A DNA stretch of 10,527 bases from Paenibacillus sp. GTDB lineage: Bacteria; Bacillota; Bacilli; Paenibacillales; Paenibacillaceae. The DNA is taken from NCBI GenBank assembly GCA_029256665.1, contig JAQSXN010000081.1, forward strand, positions 1 to 10,527, in the 5' to 3' direction. The notes under the pieces are model-generated. The model was not told the origin of the DNA. It was given only the letters and a program-made list of their open reading frames with translations, and ran no database searches. A program made the position numbers and the translations under genes. Positions 1 through 7,025 of the stretch are shown in pieces. Numbering within the stretch: position 1 is the stretch's first letter; each line of letters starts with the position of its first letter.

Positions 1-250
1 CCTTGCCGATGCCGAGCTCCTCGAGCTGCGCTTTGTCGTAGGCTGGCTGCGATGCGGCCATCGACGGCTGCGGCGTTTGCGCCTGCGCTTGCGCCTTTGC
101 CTGGGGCTGCGTTGGTTTAAAGAAACTTTCCGCGAATTGCAAGTCGATAAAGTTGCGGCCGCTGTACGTCGTGCCTTCCGGCACGTTATAGCTGATGATT
201 GGGGCTACGCCTCCCGGCTGCAGCTTGATCATCGGTTCTTTCTCCGGCAT
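1..250 (-). CDS. Unrecognised small protein, N-terminal 83 residues (runs off left edge)
   Basis: I do not recognise this family. The gene starts at an ATG whose complement is at 248-250, with an AGGAGG ribosome binding site about 7 bases upstream, so translation is well supported. The visible protein has a folded-looking N-terminal part of about 45 residues (beginning MPEKEPMIKLQPGG, with an IISYNVPEGTTYSGRNF stretch). A low-complexity linker of alternating Gln/Ala and Pro follows (about residues 46-70), then the segment YDKAQLEELGIGK at the edge. There is no signal peptide or membrane segment in the visible part. It lies 34 bases downstream of the FAD-dependent oxidoreductase in the same direction, so the two are probably co-transcribed. 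It could be a partner or carrier protein of that enzyme, or unrelated. Function is unknown; the gene call itself is fairly secure. Confidence 0.75.
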   Translation of the reverse strand, partial: MPEKEPMIKLQPGGVAPIISYNVPEGTTYSGRNFIDLQFAESFFKPTQPQAKAQAQAQTPQPSMAASQPAYDKAQLEELGIGK

Positions 251-284
251 GTTGGATTCCTCCTGATTATGGGCATGGCCTTGC

Positions 285-1517
285 TTATGTCCGGGTCATG
301 ATGGCTTCGATGACGCGTCCAAGCTCTTCCGGCGGGTTCGCATGATTGTACATCCCGAGGAACGCGCCTGTCGCGGGCGGATGCGCGGCGATCAACGTAT
401 TGACGAAGCGCTGCTCCGGCGAGATCGGCACATTGCGCGTCAGCTCGCAAGCGAGGCCGAATAACGGCATGCACATCTGTTCCAGCCGGCTGCCGTAAGC
501 TTCGGCCATCTCGCTCCAATCGATGTTCGCCAAATCGCGGCCGGACAACAGCGCGCTCAAACATTTGGCGCTATACATGGCATCATGCATGCCTTGCCCG
601 ACGGCGGGCTCCTTGAACGACCAGCTGTCGCCCACAAGCGCCCAGCCATTGCCCATGGGCTCATGCCAATTGTTGTCGTAGCCGAGCAGCCCTCTAATGG
701 GGCCCTCCAGACTCGCTTCATGCAGCCGGGAAGCAAATGTGGTCCGCTCGTCGAAAGCCTCAAACACGGTCTTGCGGAAGCCTGCTTCCGGATCGGACTT
801 CATCTCTGCAATCAATCGTTCGTCTTCAAGCGGAAACATGACTCCCACCACATGCAAGTCATCGCTCGTCGGGAATACGATCGCGATATGTTCGCCGATC
901 CGGTACAGCTCTACCGCAGCCCCTTGCTCCTGGCGGAATCTCTTAAAATAACCGACATAGGACGCATAATCCGTCGGAACGGCGTGCAAGCACTTGCTGC
1001 CGGCAAGCGCGCGTACCGTCGAATGTCTGCCGTCGGCGCCAACAACCAGCCTCGCTTTGATTTCGAGCTGTCCGCTCCCGTCCCGGACCGCCTTCACTCC
1101 CGCTACCGTATCTCCCTCGTACAGCAGCCCGGTCACTCTAAGCCGCTCTACGGCATCGACTCCCTCAAGCGCCGCGGCATGCTCGAACAGGATGTTGTCC
1201 AAATGCACGCGCCGTATGCACAGGCAATCCTCGTAGCCTTGCGCCTTAGGAAACTCCCCGGCGATGACGGCATCCTCCATCTGAATATGCGCCCTCCGAT
1301 AAACCGGAGTACGGGTCGCCAGCAGCTTATCCAGCACGCCGAGCTCCTCGAGCATCGCCATGGAGTTGTTAAAGAAATTATGAGTCGACAACACGTCGCT
1401 TGGGAATTGTCCCTTCTCCGCAAGCAATACCCGGTATCCGGATTTCGCTAGACGATACGCTAACGTTGAACCCGCTACGCGCGCTCCGACCACGATGACG
1501 TCGTATTCGTTTCTCAC
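285..1517 (-). CDS. FAD-dependent oxidoreductase, geranylgeranyl-reductase/monooxygenase type
   Basis: This 410-residue protein is a class A flavoprotein that should bind FAD and oxidise or reduce a small organic substrate in the cytoplasm; the substrate cannot be read from sequence. The N-terminal dinucleotide-binding fold has VVGARVAGS (residues 9-17), where Arg replaces the second Gly of GxGxxG, as is common in this subgroup, followed by an acidic strand end at Glu34. A DG motif, VVGADGRHS, lies at 158-166, and the GD motif that contacts the FAD ribityl chain, ALVGDSW, at 293-299, followed by the PAVGQGMHDA segment. Length fits the family. The start is a GTG with AAGGGAGG about 7 bases upstream; an ATG 7 bases before the GTG is out of frame. 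It follows the LuxR-type regulator by about 85 bases and precedes the small unknown gene. A perfect inverted repeat touches its Shine-Dalgarno sequence. Family is secure, specific reaction unknown. Confidence 0.88.
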   Translation of the reverse strand: MRNEYDVIVVGARVAGSTLAYRLAKSGYRVLLAEKGQFPSDVLSTHNFFNNSMAMLEELGVLDKLLATRTPVYRRAHIQMEDAVIAGEFPKAQGYEDCLCIRRVHLDNILFEHAAALEGVDAVERLRVTGLLYEGDTVAGVKAVRDGSGQLEIKARLVVGADGRHSTVRALAGSKCLHAVPTDYASYVGYFKRFRQEQGAAVELYRIGEHIAIVFPTSDDLHVVGVMFPLEDERLIAEMKSDPEAGFRKTVFEAFDERTTFASRLHEASLEGPIRGLLGYDNNWHEPMGNGWALVGDSWSFKEPAVGQGMHDAMYSAKCLSALLSGRDLANIDWSEMAEAYGSRLEQMCMPLFGLACELTRNVPISPEQRFVNTLIAAHPPATGAFLGMYNHANPPEELGRVIEAIMTRT

Positions 1518-1531
1518 CGCTCATCCTCCCT

Positions 1532-1567
1532 TCTCTCCCGTTGCGTCCTTATCATAAACGGGAGAGA
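1532..1567 (-). promoter_or_regulatory. Perfect 11-bp inverted repeat abutting the oxidoreductase RBS
   Basis: TCTCTCCCGTT (1532-1542) and AACGGGAGAGA (1557-1567) are exact reverse complements around a 14-base loop. In the minus-strand transcript the 3' arm runs straight into the Shine-Dalgarno sequence AAGGGAGG (complement of 1525-1532), sharing one base. No T-tract follows on either strand, so it is not an intrinsic terminator. It could be a protein operator, or an mRNA hairpin affecting ribosome access. The 5' arm (UCUCCC) could also pair with the GGGAGG of the Shine-Dalgarno, giving a possible alternative fold. The repeat is directly visible; the function is inferred. Confidence 0.55.
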
Positions 1568-1602
1568 TGGCGGCGAGCGTCTAACCAAAGTTATACGCGA
1601 GG

Positions 1603-4269
1603 TTATATCTTGGCGATGATTCCGTTGTTTTCGGCAATGCGCACGGCATGCACGCGTCCCTGCGCCCCCAGCTTGCCGTAGATCCGATTCAGATGCAGCT
1701 TCACGGTCCCTTCCGTTACGACAAGCTCCGCGGCGATCGCTTTATTGGATAAACCTTGGGCCATCAGAAGCAGCACTTCCCGTTCCCTGGCCGTCAACTC
1801 GTCTAGATCCTTCCTTGCTCGAATGCGAGACGAACCCTCCGTTTCGTTACGGTCGCCATCCGCCCGAAGCAAGAGCTGCACGAACCGCCCTTCTGCGCTC
1901 GGCCATGCGGAACCGTCAGTACGGGATAACGTCATCCCGCTCAATAAGTTGGTTATTAACCCGCGGGTTTCCAGGAACGGCCTGACGCATCCTATTTCGC
2001 AGCCTAGCCGGATCGCCGCTTCCAGCAGCCTCCTGCCCTCCGCGCAATCCTCCCGATGGATCTTGATTTCCGTCCACAGCAATAACGACTGCAGCTCGCT
2101 TAACGGATTCCTCCTTTGTTGCGCCATCGCGCGGTTATCGCGCGCCGTCTTCTCCGCTAAATTCCACTCCCCCGTTCCCATAAGCAATTGAATGCGAATA
2201 AAGTCCGCTTCGTTCGGATAATAAGACGGTTCGTTCGCGCCTTGCTGCGCATGAATAACGTCGTCTTCGGTTAACCATTCGCGGGCGCGCTCGCCATCTC
2301 CGCTATTCAGCGCGAGCAACGCGATGCTTCCTTGCAGAACGCGGCGCCATTGAGAGGCTGCGGCATGGCTTTGACGAAGCTCCGAATCGGCGGATAGAAG
2401 CAGCTCCATCGCTTCCGATTGGCGATCTTCTGCTAGCAGCAGCCTTACCAACACGAATACGCCCGGCACGTAGGATCCGATCGCCCCGAATTTGCGACTG
2501 AGCCGAAGTCCTTCTTCCGCATACGACCTTGCCGTCATAAGCTCGTTTCGGTAGTAGTGGACCTCCGCGAGGGCAATTTGTTGGTAGGCCGTATACGAGC
2601 TTTCATGCAGCCCGTTTTTTTCGATAAACCTGCCATAGGCTGTATGATAACGTTCCGCAAGTCCGAGCTCCCCGCCGAACCCGAATAACCCCCGCACGAA
2701 CGGGACGGCTCCTTCGTTAAGCTCCAGTCCTAGACCTATCAGCAGCGGCGTAGTCCGATCCGGCAGATCTTCCCTGTCTCCGTATTGCGTGATCAAGGCA
2801 TAACTTCTGTCAAAGTCGCCGATCAATATGGCATAGTAGTTTTCGGCGATTCTGCTTTCTTCGTAATAGCGGGCGTAATCGGTCAGCCTCCCGCTTTCCC
2901 GCAGCTCATCGAGCGCCAAATCCAGCTCCGCCAGAATCCGTTCGGTTTGTTCGGTTCGCCCTTCCAATAGATCGATCCAGAGCAACAAAATAAGGATGCC
3001 TGCCTTGCCCGTTTCTTGCAGCGACAACTGCTTAAGCCAACGAGCCAGCATCGCCGTCTCGCGATCCTTGAGCCAAATATGGGCATGCTGCTCGATCCAC
3101 TCCGCCGCCATGCTCTCTTCATTCGCGAGCAACGCATGTTCGATCGCCTCTTCCAAATTTCCGTGGACCTTGTGCCAGCCTGCTGCCCGGACATGCAAAC
3201 TCTTTATTTGATCGCTTTTCGCTTCCATCAGCTTGTGCTGCAGGAAGTCCGCGAACAGGTGATGATAACGATACCACTCCCGCTCGTCGTCCAAAGGGAT
3301 AACGAATAAACCTCTCCTGCCAAGCTCGGCAATCTTGCTTCCAGCATCCTCATCTAGCGTTAACGCCCTGCACAACGACGGGCTGAAGCGGGACAAAACG
3401 GAGGATTGAAGCATGAAGGAACGCAAGTCACCGGGCAAATGGCGATAGACCTCTTCCATCAAATAATCCGTCACGTGGCGATGTTTGCCCGTAATCGGCT
3501 TCGGCGGCAGGCCTCTTGACGATACATGCGTCAAAGCGGAGAGCTGCAGCATCGCCGCCCATCCCTCCGTCCGCCGCGCAAGCTCGCGCAACGTTACGCG
3601 ATCGGGGATAGCTCCCGTGTGTTTGCTCCAATACTCGATCATCTCTTCGTCCGTGAAGCGCAAATCGGATAATTGCAGCTCGTTCAACAGACCGCGGACC
3701 CGCAGAGAGGCAAGCGGCAACGGCATTTCGTTGCGGCCGATCAGCATAAGGTGCACGCGAGTGGGAACGATAGCCAACCATTCCATTAATCCTGCATGGA
3801 TTTCCGGTTCTGTCACGAGGTGAAAATCGTCCAGTACGATGAGAATCGGCTCCTCTTCCCACTCGGCATCGGCCAATGTGTGTGCAAGCTGCAGGCTGAT
3901 GTTTTCCGCCGTTTCATGGTTCCCGAATACGGATTCGCTGGCTTGAAGGTCCGTTCCCCTCATGGCCGACATGACGGCGGCTCGCATATATCGCCAAAAT
4001 CGAAGCGGTTCGTTTTCCTTGGCATCCAGCGAGATCCAGCCGTACTTCGCCGTCGTTGCCGAATTCCGGATCCAGGATCCGACTAACGTCGTCTTGCCGT
4101 AACCGGGCGGCGCTGCGATCGTCGTAATTTTGCAGGTCAGCGCTTGATCCAGCAAGGCATCAAGCCTCGCGCGCGGCACATGGGAATGCCCGCGTTCCGG
4201 CACAAATAATTTCGTTCGGAGCAGTCGTTCTCCCATCTGAGGCGCAATCGCCGCTTTCTCCATCTGCAT
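1603..4269 (-). CDS. LuxR-family MalT-like ATP-dependent transcriptional regulator (LAL)
   Basis: This large regulator is predicted at 888 residues, the usual LAL size. Near the N-terminus it has MalT-type sequence (LLRTKLFVP, about 16-24), then a Walker A motif, PPGYGKTT, at 54-61 and a Walker B strand, ILIVLDDFH, at 142-150. These mark a STAND/AAA-type signal-transduction ATPase. The middle is a long helical, TPR-like region that usually senses an inducer. The C-terminal 65 residues form a LuxR helix-turn-helix (from ELTAREREVL through SNKAIAAELVVTEGTVKLH). Such proteins bind inducer and ATP, oligomerise and activate transcription, by analogy with MalT. I start it at the ATG complementing 4267-4269 because GGAGGG lies 8 bases upstream. 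The reading frame stays open to 4446, but that stretch crosses two terminator hairpins and looks non-coding. The oxidoreductase directly downstream is the most likely target. Inducer unknown. Confidence 0.9.
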   Translation of the reverse strand: MQMEKAAIAPQMGERLLRTKLFVPERGHSHVPRARLDALLDQALTCKITTIAAPPGYGKTTLVGSWIRNSATTAKYGWISLDAKENEPLRFWRYMRAAVMSAMRGTDLQASESVFGNHETAENISLQLAHTLADAEWEEEPILIVLDDFHLVTEPEIHAGLMEWLAIVPTRVHLMLIGRNEMPLPLASLRVRGLLNELQLSDLRFTDEEMIEYWSKHTGAIPDRVTLRELARRTEGWAAMLQLSALTHVSSRGLPPKPITGKHRHVTDYLMEEVYRHLPGDLRSFMLQSSVLSRFSPSLCRALTLDEDAGSKIAELGRRGLFVIPLDDEREWYRYHHLFADFLQHKLMEAKSDQIKSLHVRAAGWHKVHGNLEEAIEHALLANEESMAAEWIEQHAHIWLKDRETAMLARWLKQLSLQETGKAGILILLLWIDLLEGRTEQTERILAELDLALDELRESGRLTDYARYYEESRIAENYYAILIGDFDRSYALITQYGDREDLPDRTTPLLIGLGLELNEGAVPFVRGLFGFGGELGLAERYHTAYGRFIEKNGLHESSYTAYQQIALAEVHYYRNELMTARSYAEEGLRLSRKFGAIGSYVPGVFVLVRLLLAEDRQSEAMELLLSADSELRQSHAAASQWRRVLQGSIALLALNSGDGERAREWLTEDDVIHAQQGANEPSYYPNEADFIRIQLLMGTGEWNLAEKTARDNRAMAQQRRNPLSELQSLLLWTEIKIHREDCAEGRRLLEAAIRLGCEIGCVRPFLETRGLITNLLSGMTLSRTDGSAWPSAEGRFVQLLLRADGDRNETEGSSRIRARKDLDELTAREREVLLLMAQGLSNKAIAAELVVTEGTVKLHLNRIYGKLGAQGRVHAVRIAENNGIIAKI

Positions 4270-4277
4270 GCCCGTTT

Positions 4278-4283
4278 CCCTCC
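4278..4283 (-). promoter_or_regulatory. Ribosome binding site fixing the LAL regulator start
   Basis: GGAGGG on the minus strand lies 8 bases before the ATG chosen as the start. No comparable site precedes the ATG at the far end of the open frame, and homology to MalT-type proteins begins only after this point. Confidence 0.7.
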
Positions 4284-4318
4284 ACCCGAATCCTTCATTG
4301 GATCGGCATCGTCCGCAT

Positions 4319-4354
4319 AAAAAAAGCCAACCTACTTGAATGAGCCAGGTTAGC
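4319..4354 (-). terminator. Terminator-like hairpin in the LAL regulator leader (possible attenuator)
   Basis: On the minus strand GCTAACCT (complement of 4347-4354) pairs with AGGTTGGC (complement of 4326-4333) through 8 pairs including one G-U, around a 13-base loop. Seven T residues follow at once. This is a good intrinsic terminator. It is the second one after kduD and lies only about 50 bases before the LAL start, downstream of a candidate promoter. It may therefore be either a back-up terminator for the kdu transcript or an attenuator in the regulator's own leader. An 8-base pair of complementary arms (4304-4311 and 4371-4378) encloses it. Confidence 0.7.
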
Positions 4355-4385
4355 GATGTTGACCGGGAGGCGATGCCGCATTTCC

Positions 4386-4415
4386 AGCATACACCATGGA
4401 AGAATTTAGGATCAA
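4386..4415 (-). promoter_or_regulatory. Candidate promoter of the LAL regulator
   Basis: On the minus strand TTGATC (complement of 4410-4415) and TATGCT (complement of 4386-4391) are separated by 18 bases, each matching four of six sigma-A consensus bases. It lies just after the kduD terminator and would give a leader of about 110 bases that contains the terminator-like hairpin. This is a weak match chosen mainly by position. Confidence 0.35.
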
Positions 4416-4455
4416 GAAAAAAATCCCCAAACGGATTTGGATCCATTTAGGGATT
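4415..4455 (-). terminator. Intrinsic terminator after kduD
   Basis: On the minus strand AATCCCTAAA (complement of 4446-4455) pairs with TTTGGGGATT (complement of 4422-4431) through 10 pairs including one U-G. The 14-base loop contains the palindrome TGGATCCA. A T-rich tract (TTTTTTTCTT, partly within the 3' arm) follows. It begins about 20 bases after the kduD stop, as expected for the end of the kdu operon. Confidence 0.85.
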
Positions 4456-4475
4456 GATTAGATACTGAAGAAGGA

Positions 4476-5231
4476 TTAACGAACCAGCCATCCGCCGTCG
4501 ACGGCCAGGATGTGCCCGTTCATGTAATCCGAGGCTTGGGAGGCGAGGAAAACGGCCGGACCGACCAAATCCTCGGACGTGCCCCAACGTCCGGCAGGGA
4601 TTCGCTGCAGGATTTGCGCGCTGCGCACGGGATCCTCGCGGAGCGCTTCCGTGTTGTCCGTGCTCATGTAGCCCGGCGCGATCGCGTTGACTTGAAGTCC
4701 TTTGGCGGCCCACTCGTTGGCAAGCGCCTTCGTGAGACCCGCGACCGCGTGTTTGCTCGATGCGTAACCAGGCACGGTAATGCCGCCTTGATAGGAGAGC
4801 ATCGACGCGATGTTGATGATTTTGCCGGAGCCTTGCTCGATCATATATTTGCCGGCAAGCTGACAGAGGACGAATACCGAATTGAGGTTCACGTCCATCA
4901 CGTCCTGCCAATCCTCGTAGCTGTGCTCCACGGCCGGTGTGCGGCGGATAATGCCCGCGTTGTTGACCAGAATGTCTACGCCGCCAAGCTCGTCGACCGT
5001 GCGCTCCACGATGCCCGGAAGCTTGGAGCGGTCCGCTACGTCCGCCTGGATCGTAATCGCTTTGCGCCCCATCTCCGCGATGGCCGCGGCGGACTTGTCC
5101 GCAGGCGTCCGGTTCGTGACCAGCGCCACGTCGGCGCCCGCCTTGGCAAGGCCAAGGGCGATCGCTTCGCCGAGACCGCGGCCCGCGCCGGTTACGATCG
5201 CTTTTTTGCCCGTTAAATCAAAATAACCCAT
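4476..5231 (-). CDS. kduD: 2-dehydro-3-deoxy-D-gluconate 5-dehydrogenase KduD
   Basis: KduD is a cytoplasmic NAD(H)-dependent short-chain dehydrogenase that interconverts 2,5-diketo-3-deoxygluconate and 2-keto-3-deoxygluconate (KDG), the step after KduI in pectin and uronate breakdown. The 251-residue protein has the cofactor motif TGAGRGLG (14-21), NNAG (90-93), Asn115, and the catalytic Ser143, Tyr156 and Lys160 in IASMLSYQGG and YASSK. The C-terminal region, with VNAIAPGYMSTDNT, RIPAGRWG and AVDGGWL, closely resembles E. coli KduD as I recall it, which separates it from general SDR enzymes. It follows the deoR stop by three bases, and its ribosome binding site (AAAGGTG) lies inside the end of deoR, so the two are likely translationally coupled. 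A strong terminator follows. Very probably regulated with deoR. Confidence 0.93.
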   Translation of the reverse strand: MGYFDLTGKKAIVTGAGRGLGEAIALGLAKAGADVALVTNRTPADKSAAAIAEMGRKAITIQADVADRSKLPGIVERTVDELGGVDILVNNAGIIRRTPAVEHSYEDWQDVMDVNLNSVFVLCQLAGKYMIEQGSGKIINIASMLSYQGGITVPGYASSKHAVAGLTKALANEWAAKGLQVNAIAPGYMSTDNTEALREDPVRSAQILQRIPAGRWGTSEDLVGPAVFLASQASDYMNGHILAVDGGWLVR

Positions 5232-5234
5232 TGA

Positions 5235-6029
5235 CTACACCTTTCCTCTCGTTCGTCTTCCGCCGGGCGATACCTCCGCCTTCATGATCGTCGGTCCGAG
5301 CGCCTCGTACTTCGCCGCCACGTCGGGAGAAATTCCGTTATCCGTTATGATGCAATGAATATCGTGGAGCGGCGCGTACGTAATTAGCGCGCCTCTGTCG
5401 AACTTGCTGTGATCCGCGAGCACGTAGGTCCGTTTGGCGTTGTCCATGTACAGCCGCTTGAGCTTGGCCAGCTCTTCGGTAAAGATGGTCAGGCCGTACT
5501 CCGGATGGATGCCCGTCGTGGACAGGAACAGCTTGTGCACGTTCAGCCGGCTGATCCATTCTTGCGATTCTCCGCCGATCAGCAGGTTGTTATGCCGATA
5601 ACCGCCGGGCACGACGAGACGGATTGATTCCTTCATCGTCAACTCCCGAATGATCAGCAGATCGTTCGTGAGCACCGTAAGCGGCATGTTGGGAAGCTGC
5701 TTCGCGAGCTCCAGCGTCGAGCTTCCCGCATCCAGGGCGATAATATCGTTCTCCTCGATGCAACTAAGCGCCAGCGCGGCGATCGCCGCCTTCTCTCCCT
5801 GATGTTTCGCGTTGGGGAACTGAAGCGGAAGCAGACTGTCTTCGCCGCCCTGCTCCAGCACGGCCCCTCCGTGGGTTCGCTTGAGGAGCCCTTTCTCTTC
5901 GAGCTTCTCCAGATCCTCGCGAACGGTCTTCTCCGTCACGGAGAACAGCTCGCTCAGCTCCGATACCTTGACGGCGCCGCTGTCGCCCAGCTTCTCGATG
6001 ATTTTTCGATGGCGTTCTGCCGCTAGCAT
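5235..6029 (-). CDS. DeoR/GlpR-family sugar-responsive repressor
   Basis: This 264-residue protein has the standard DeoR layout. A winged helix-turn-helix spans about residues 6-56 (VSELSELFSVTEKTVREDLE, then RTHGGA at 51-56), and a C-terminal DeoRC sugar-phosphate-binding domain has DAGSSTLELAKQLP (100-113) and VLADHSKFD (203-211). These proteins usually repress their own operon and are released by a phosphorylated sugar intermediate. It sits between kduI and kduD, so the likely inducer is an intermediate of uronate or KDG metabolism; that is inference. The start ATG has GGAGGAGG about 6 bases upstream. A palindrome covers its candidate promoter, consistent with autorepression. Its last codons contain the kduD ribosome binding site. 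Family is certain, effector unknown. In many bacteria these genes are instead controlled by LacI- or IclR-type regulators. Confidence 0.92.
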   Translation of the reverse strand: MLAAERHRKIIEKLGDSGAVKVSELSELFSVTEKTVREDLEKLEEKGLLKRTHGGAVLEQGGEDSLLPLQFPNAKHQGEKAAIAALALSCIEENDIIALDAGSSTLELAKQLPNMPLTVLTNDLLIIRELTMKESIRLVVPGGYRHNNLLIGGESQEWISRLNVHKLFLSTTGIHPEYGLTIFTEELAKLKRLYMDNAKRTYVLADHSKFDRGALITYAPLHDIHCIITDNGISPDVAAKYEALGPTIMKAEVSPGGRRTRGKV

Positions 6030-6079
6030 GGCGCCCCTCCTCCATTAATGCTTCATGGAGCTATTCTACCACATTAGAA

Positions 6080-6109
6080 ATTATAGATTTCCCGGACTAG
6101 TCGGAAATC
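6080..6109 (-). promoter_or_regulatory. deoR-kduD promoter with interrupted palindrome (candidate operator)
   Basis: On the minus strand a perfect TATAAT (complement of 6080-6085) is directly preceded by an inverted repeat. GATTTCC (6086-6092) and GGAAATC (6103-6109) are exact reverse complements flanking the self-complementary GACTAGTC (6095-6102), with two extra bases on one side. The repeat covers the spacer and -35 region, where only a poor -35 is seen (TTTCCG, 16-base spacing). A repressor bound here would block RNA polymerase. The encoded DeoR protein is the obvious candidate, but this is inferred. Confidence 0.5.
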
Positions 6110-6128
6110 CGAAATTCTTATTGGCGAT

Positions 6129-6150
6129 AAAACCTACCGCTAAACGCGGT
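6129..6150 (-). terminator. Weak terminator-like hairpin between kduI and deoR
   Basis: On the minus strand ACCGC and GCGGT (complements of 6146-6150 and 6136-6140) form a five-pair GC-rich stem with a five-base loop, followed by AGGTTTTAT. The stem is short and the T-tract poor. It would allow at most partial termination, so kduI could still read through into deoR and kduD. Confidence 0.3.
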
Positions 6151-6184
6151 CGCTCATCTTCGAAAGGCCTCGATAGAGGTTTTC

Positions 6185-7015
6185 TCACTTCAGTCCGCTA
6201 GCCGGGACAACGTCCATATCCGTAAACGTATAGTTCTCGCCAGCCATGGACCAGCAGAACGTGTAGTTGCTCGTACCTACGCCGGAGTGGATGGACCAAG
6301 GCGGCGAAATAATAGCCTGTTCGTTTCCTACCACGAGATGACGCGTCTGCGACGGCTCGCCCATCATGTGGAAAATACGGGTTTCTTCGGCCATATCGAA
6401 GTACAGGTAGGCTTCCATGCGGCGGTCATGCACATGGGACGGCATCGTGTTCCAGACGCTGCCCGTCTGCAGGCTCGTTACGCCCAGCATCAGCTGGCAG
6501 CTTTGAATGCCGTCGGCATGAATGTATTTGTACAAGACGCGTTCGTTGGACGTCTCTTGCGCGCCGAGGTTAAGCGGGTTCGCTTCTTCGCGCGTCATCT
6601 TGCGCGTAGGCAGCTCGGCATGCGCCAACGCGGAGCAGAAGTACAGCTTGGCAGGGTTCGAGGAATCCTTGCTCGCGAGCGTTACGTTTTGCTTGCCTTT
6701 GCCCACATACAGCACGTCCAGCTTATTAAGCTCGTAGGCTTCGCCTTCGACCGTAATGATCGCGGGGCCGCCGATGCTTAGGAAACCGATTTCGCGGCGC
6801 TCCAGGAAATATTCCGTGCGAAGCGCGTCGCCCGCTTCCAGCTTAAGCTCGCCGTTAACCGGCAGCGCGCCGCCAACGACCATGCGATCGTAGTGTGTGT
6901 ATGTCATCTTCAGCTCGTTAGGCACGAACAGGCTTTCGATCAGAAACTCCTCGCGAAGTCTCTCCGTGTCGTATTGCTTTACGTCGGTAGGGTTAGTCGT
7001 GTGACGAATGTCCAT
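6185..7015 (-). CDS. kduI: 5-dehydro-4-deoxy-D-glucuronate isomerase KduI
   Basis: KduI is a zinc-dependent cupin isomerase that converts 5-keto-4-deoxyuronate, the product of unsaturated galacturonides, to 2,5-diketo-3-deoxygluconate, the substrate of KduD. The protein of 276 residues matches the usual 278. It shows SYFLERRE-type sequence (EYFLERREIGFLSIGG), YVGKG, the zinc ligands His194, His196 and Glu201 in NTMPSHVHDRRMEAY, and His243 in WSIHSGVG. These correspond in spacing to the E. coli ligands. I start at the ATG complementing 7013-7015 because KduI homology begins MDxR, and AAAGGAGG lies 10 bases upstream. The frame stays open for 30 more codons, but that stretch overlaps the candidate promoter. 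It is followed 155 bases later by deoR and kduD. A cre-like site suggests catabolite repression. Confidence 0.94.
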   Translation of the reverse strand: MDIRHTTNPTDVKQYDTERLREEFLIESLFVPNELKMTYTHYDRMVVGGALPVNGELKLEAGDALRTEYFLERREIGFLSIGGPAIITVEGEAYELNKLDVLYVGKGKQNVTLASKDSSNPAKLYFCSALAHAELPTRKMTREEANPLNLGAQETSNERVLYKYIHADGIQSCQLMLGVTSLQTGSVWNTMPSHVHDRRMEAYLYFDMAEETRIFHMMGEPSQTRHLVVGNEQAIISPPWSIHSGVGTSNYTFCWSMAGENYTFTDMDVVPASGLK

Positions 7016-7025
7016 GTAATAATGG

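Noticed and set aside
77..130. Short GCGCCT/GCGCTT repeats as a possible repeat element
   Set aside because: They are explained as codons for the alternating Gln/Ala linker of the left-edge protein.
585..1451. Long plus-strand open frame (288 residues) opposite the oxidoreductase
   Set aside because: It is a shadow of a clearly conserved minus-strand flavoprotein gene in GC-rich DNA. It has no recognisable domain and no ribosome binding site.
1516..1532. A MalT-box-like GGATGAG just before the oxidoreductase
   Set aside because: It coincides with the Shine-Dalgarno region and is too close to the start codon to be an activator site. The match is short and probably coincidental.
4270..4446. 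A 59-residue N-terminal extension of the LAL regulator
   Set aside because: The frame is open, but it runs through two terminator hairpins with T-tracts, has no ribosome binding site at its ATG, and shows no similarity to MalT-type N-termini. A good ribosome binding site marks the ATG at 4269.
4512..5216. Plus-strand open frame of 234 residues opposite kduD
   Set aside because: Arg/His-rich composition typical of antisense reading of a GC-rich gene. KduD on the other strand has intact catalytic motifs.
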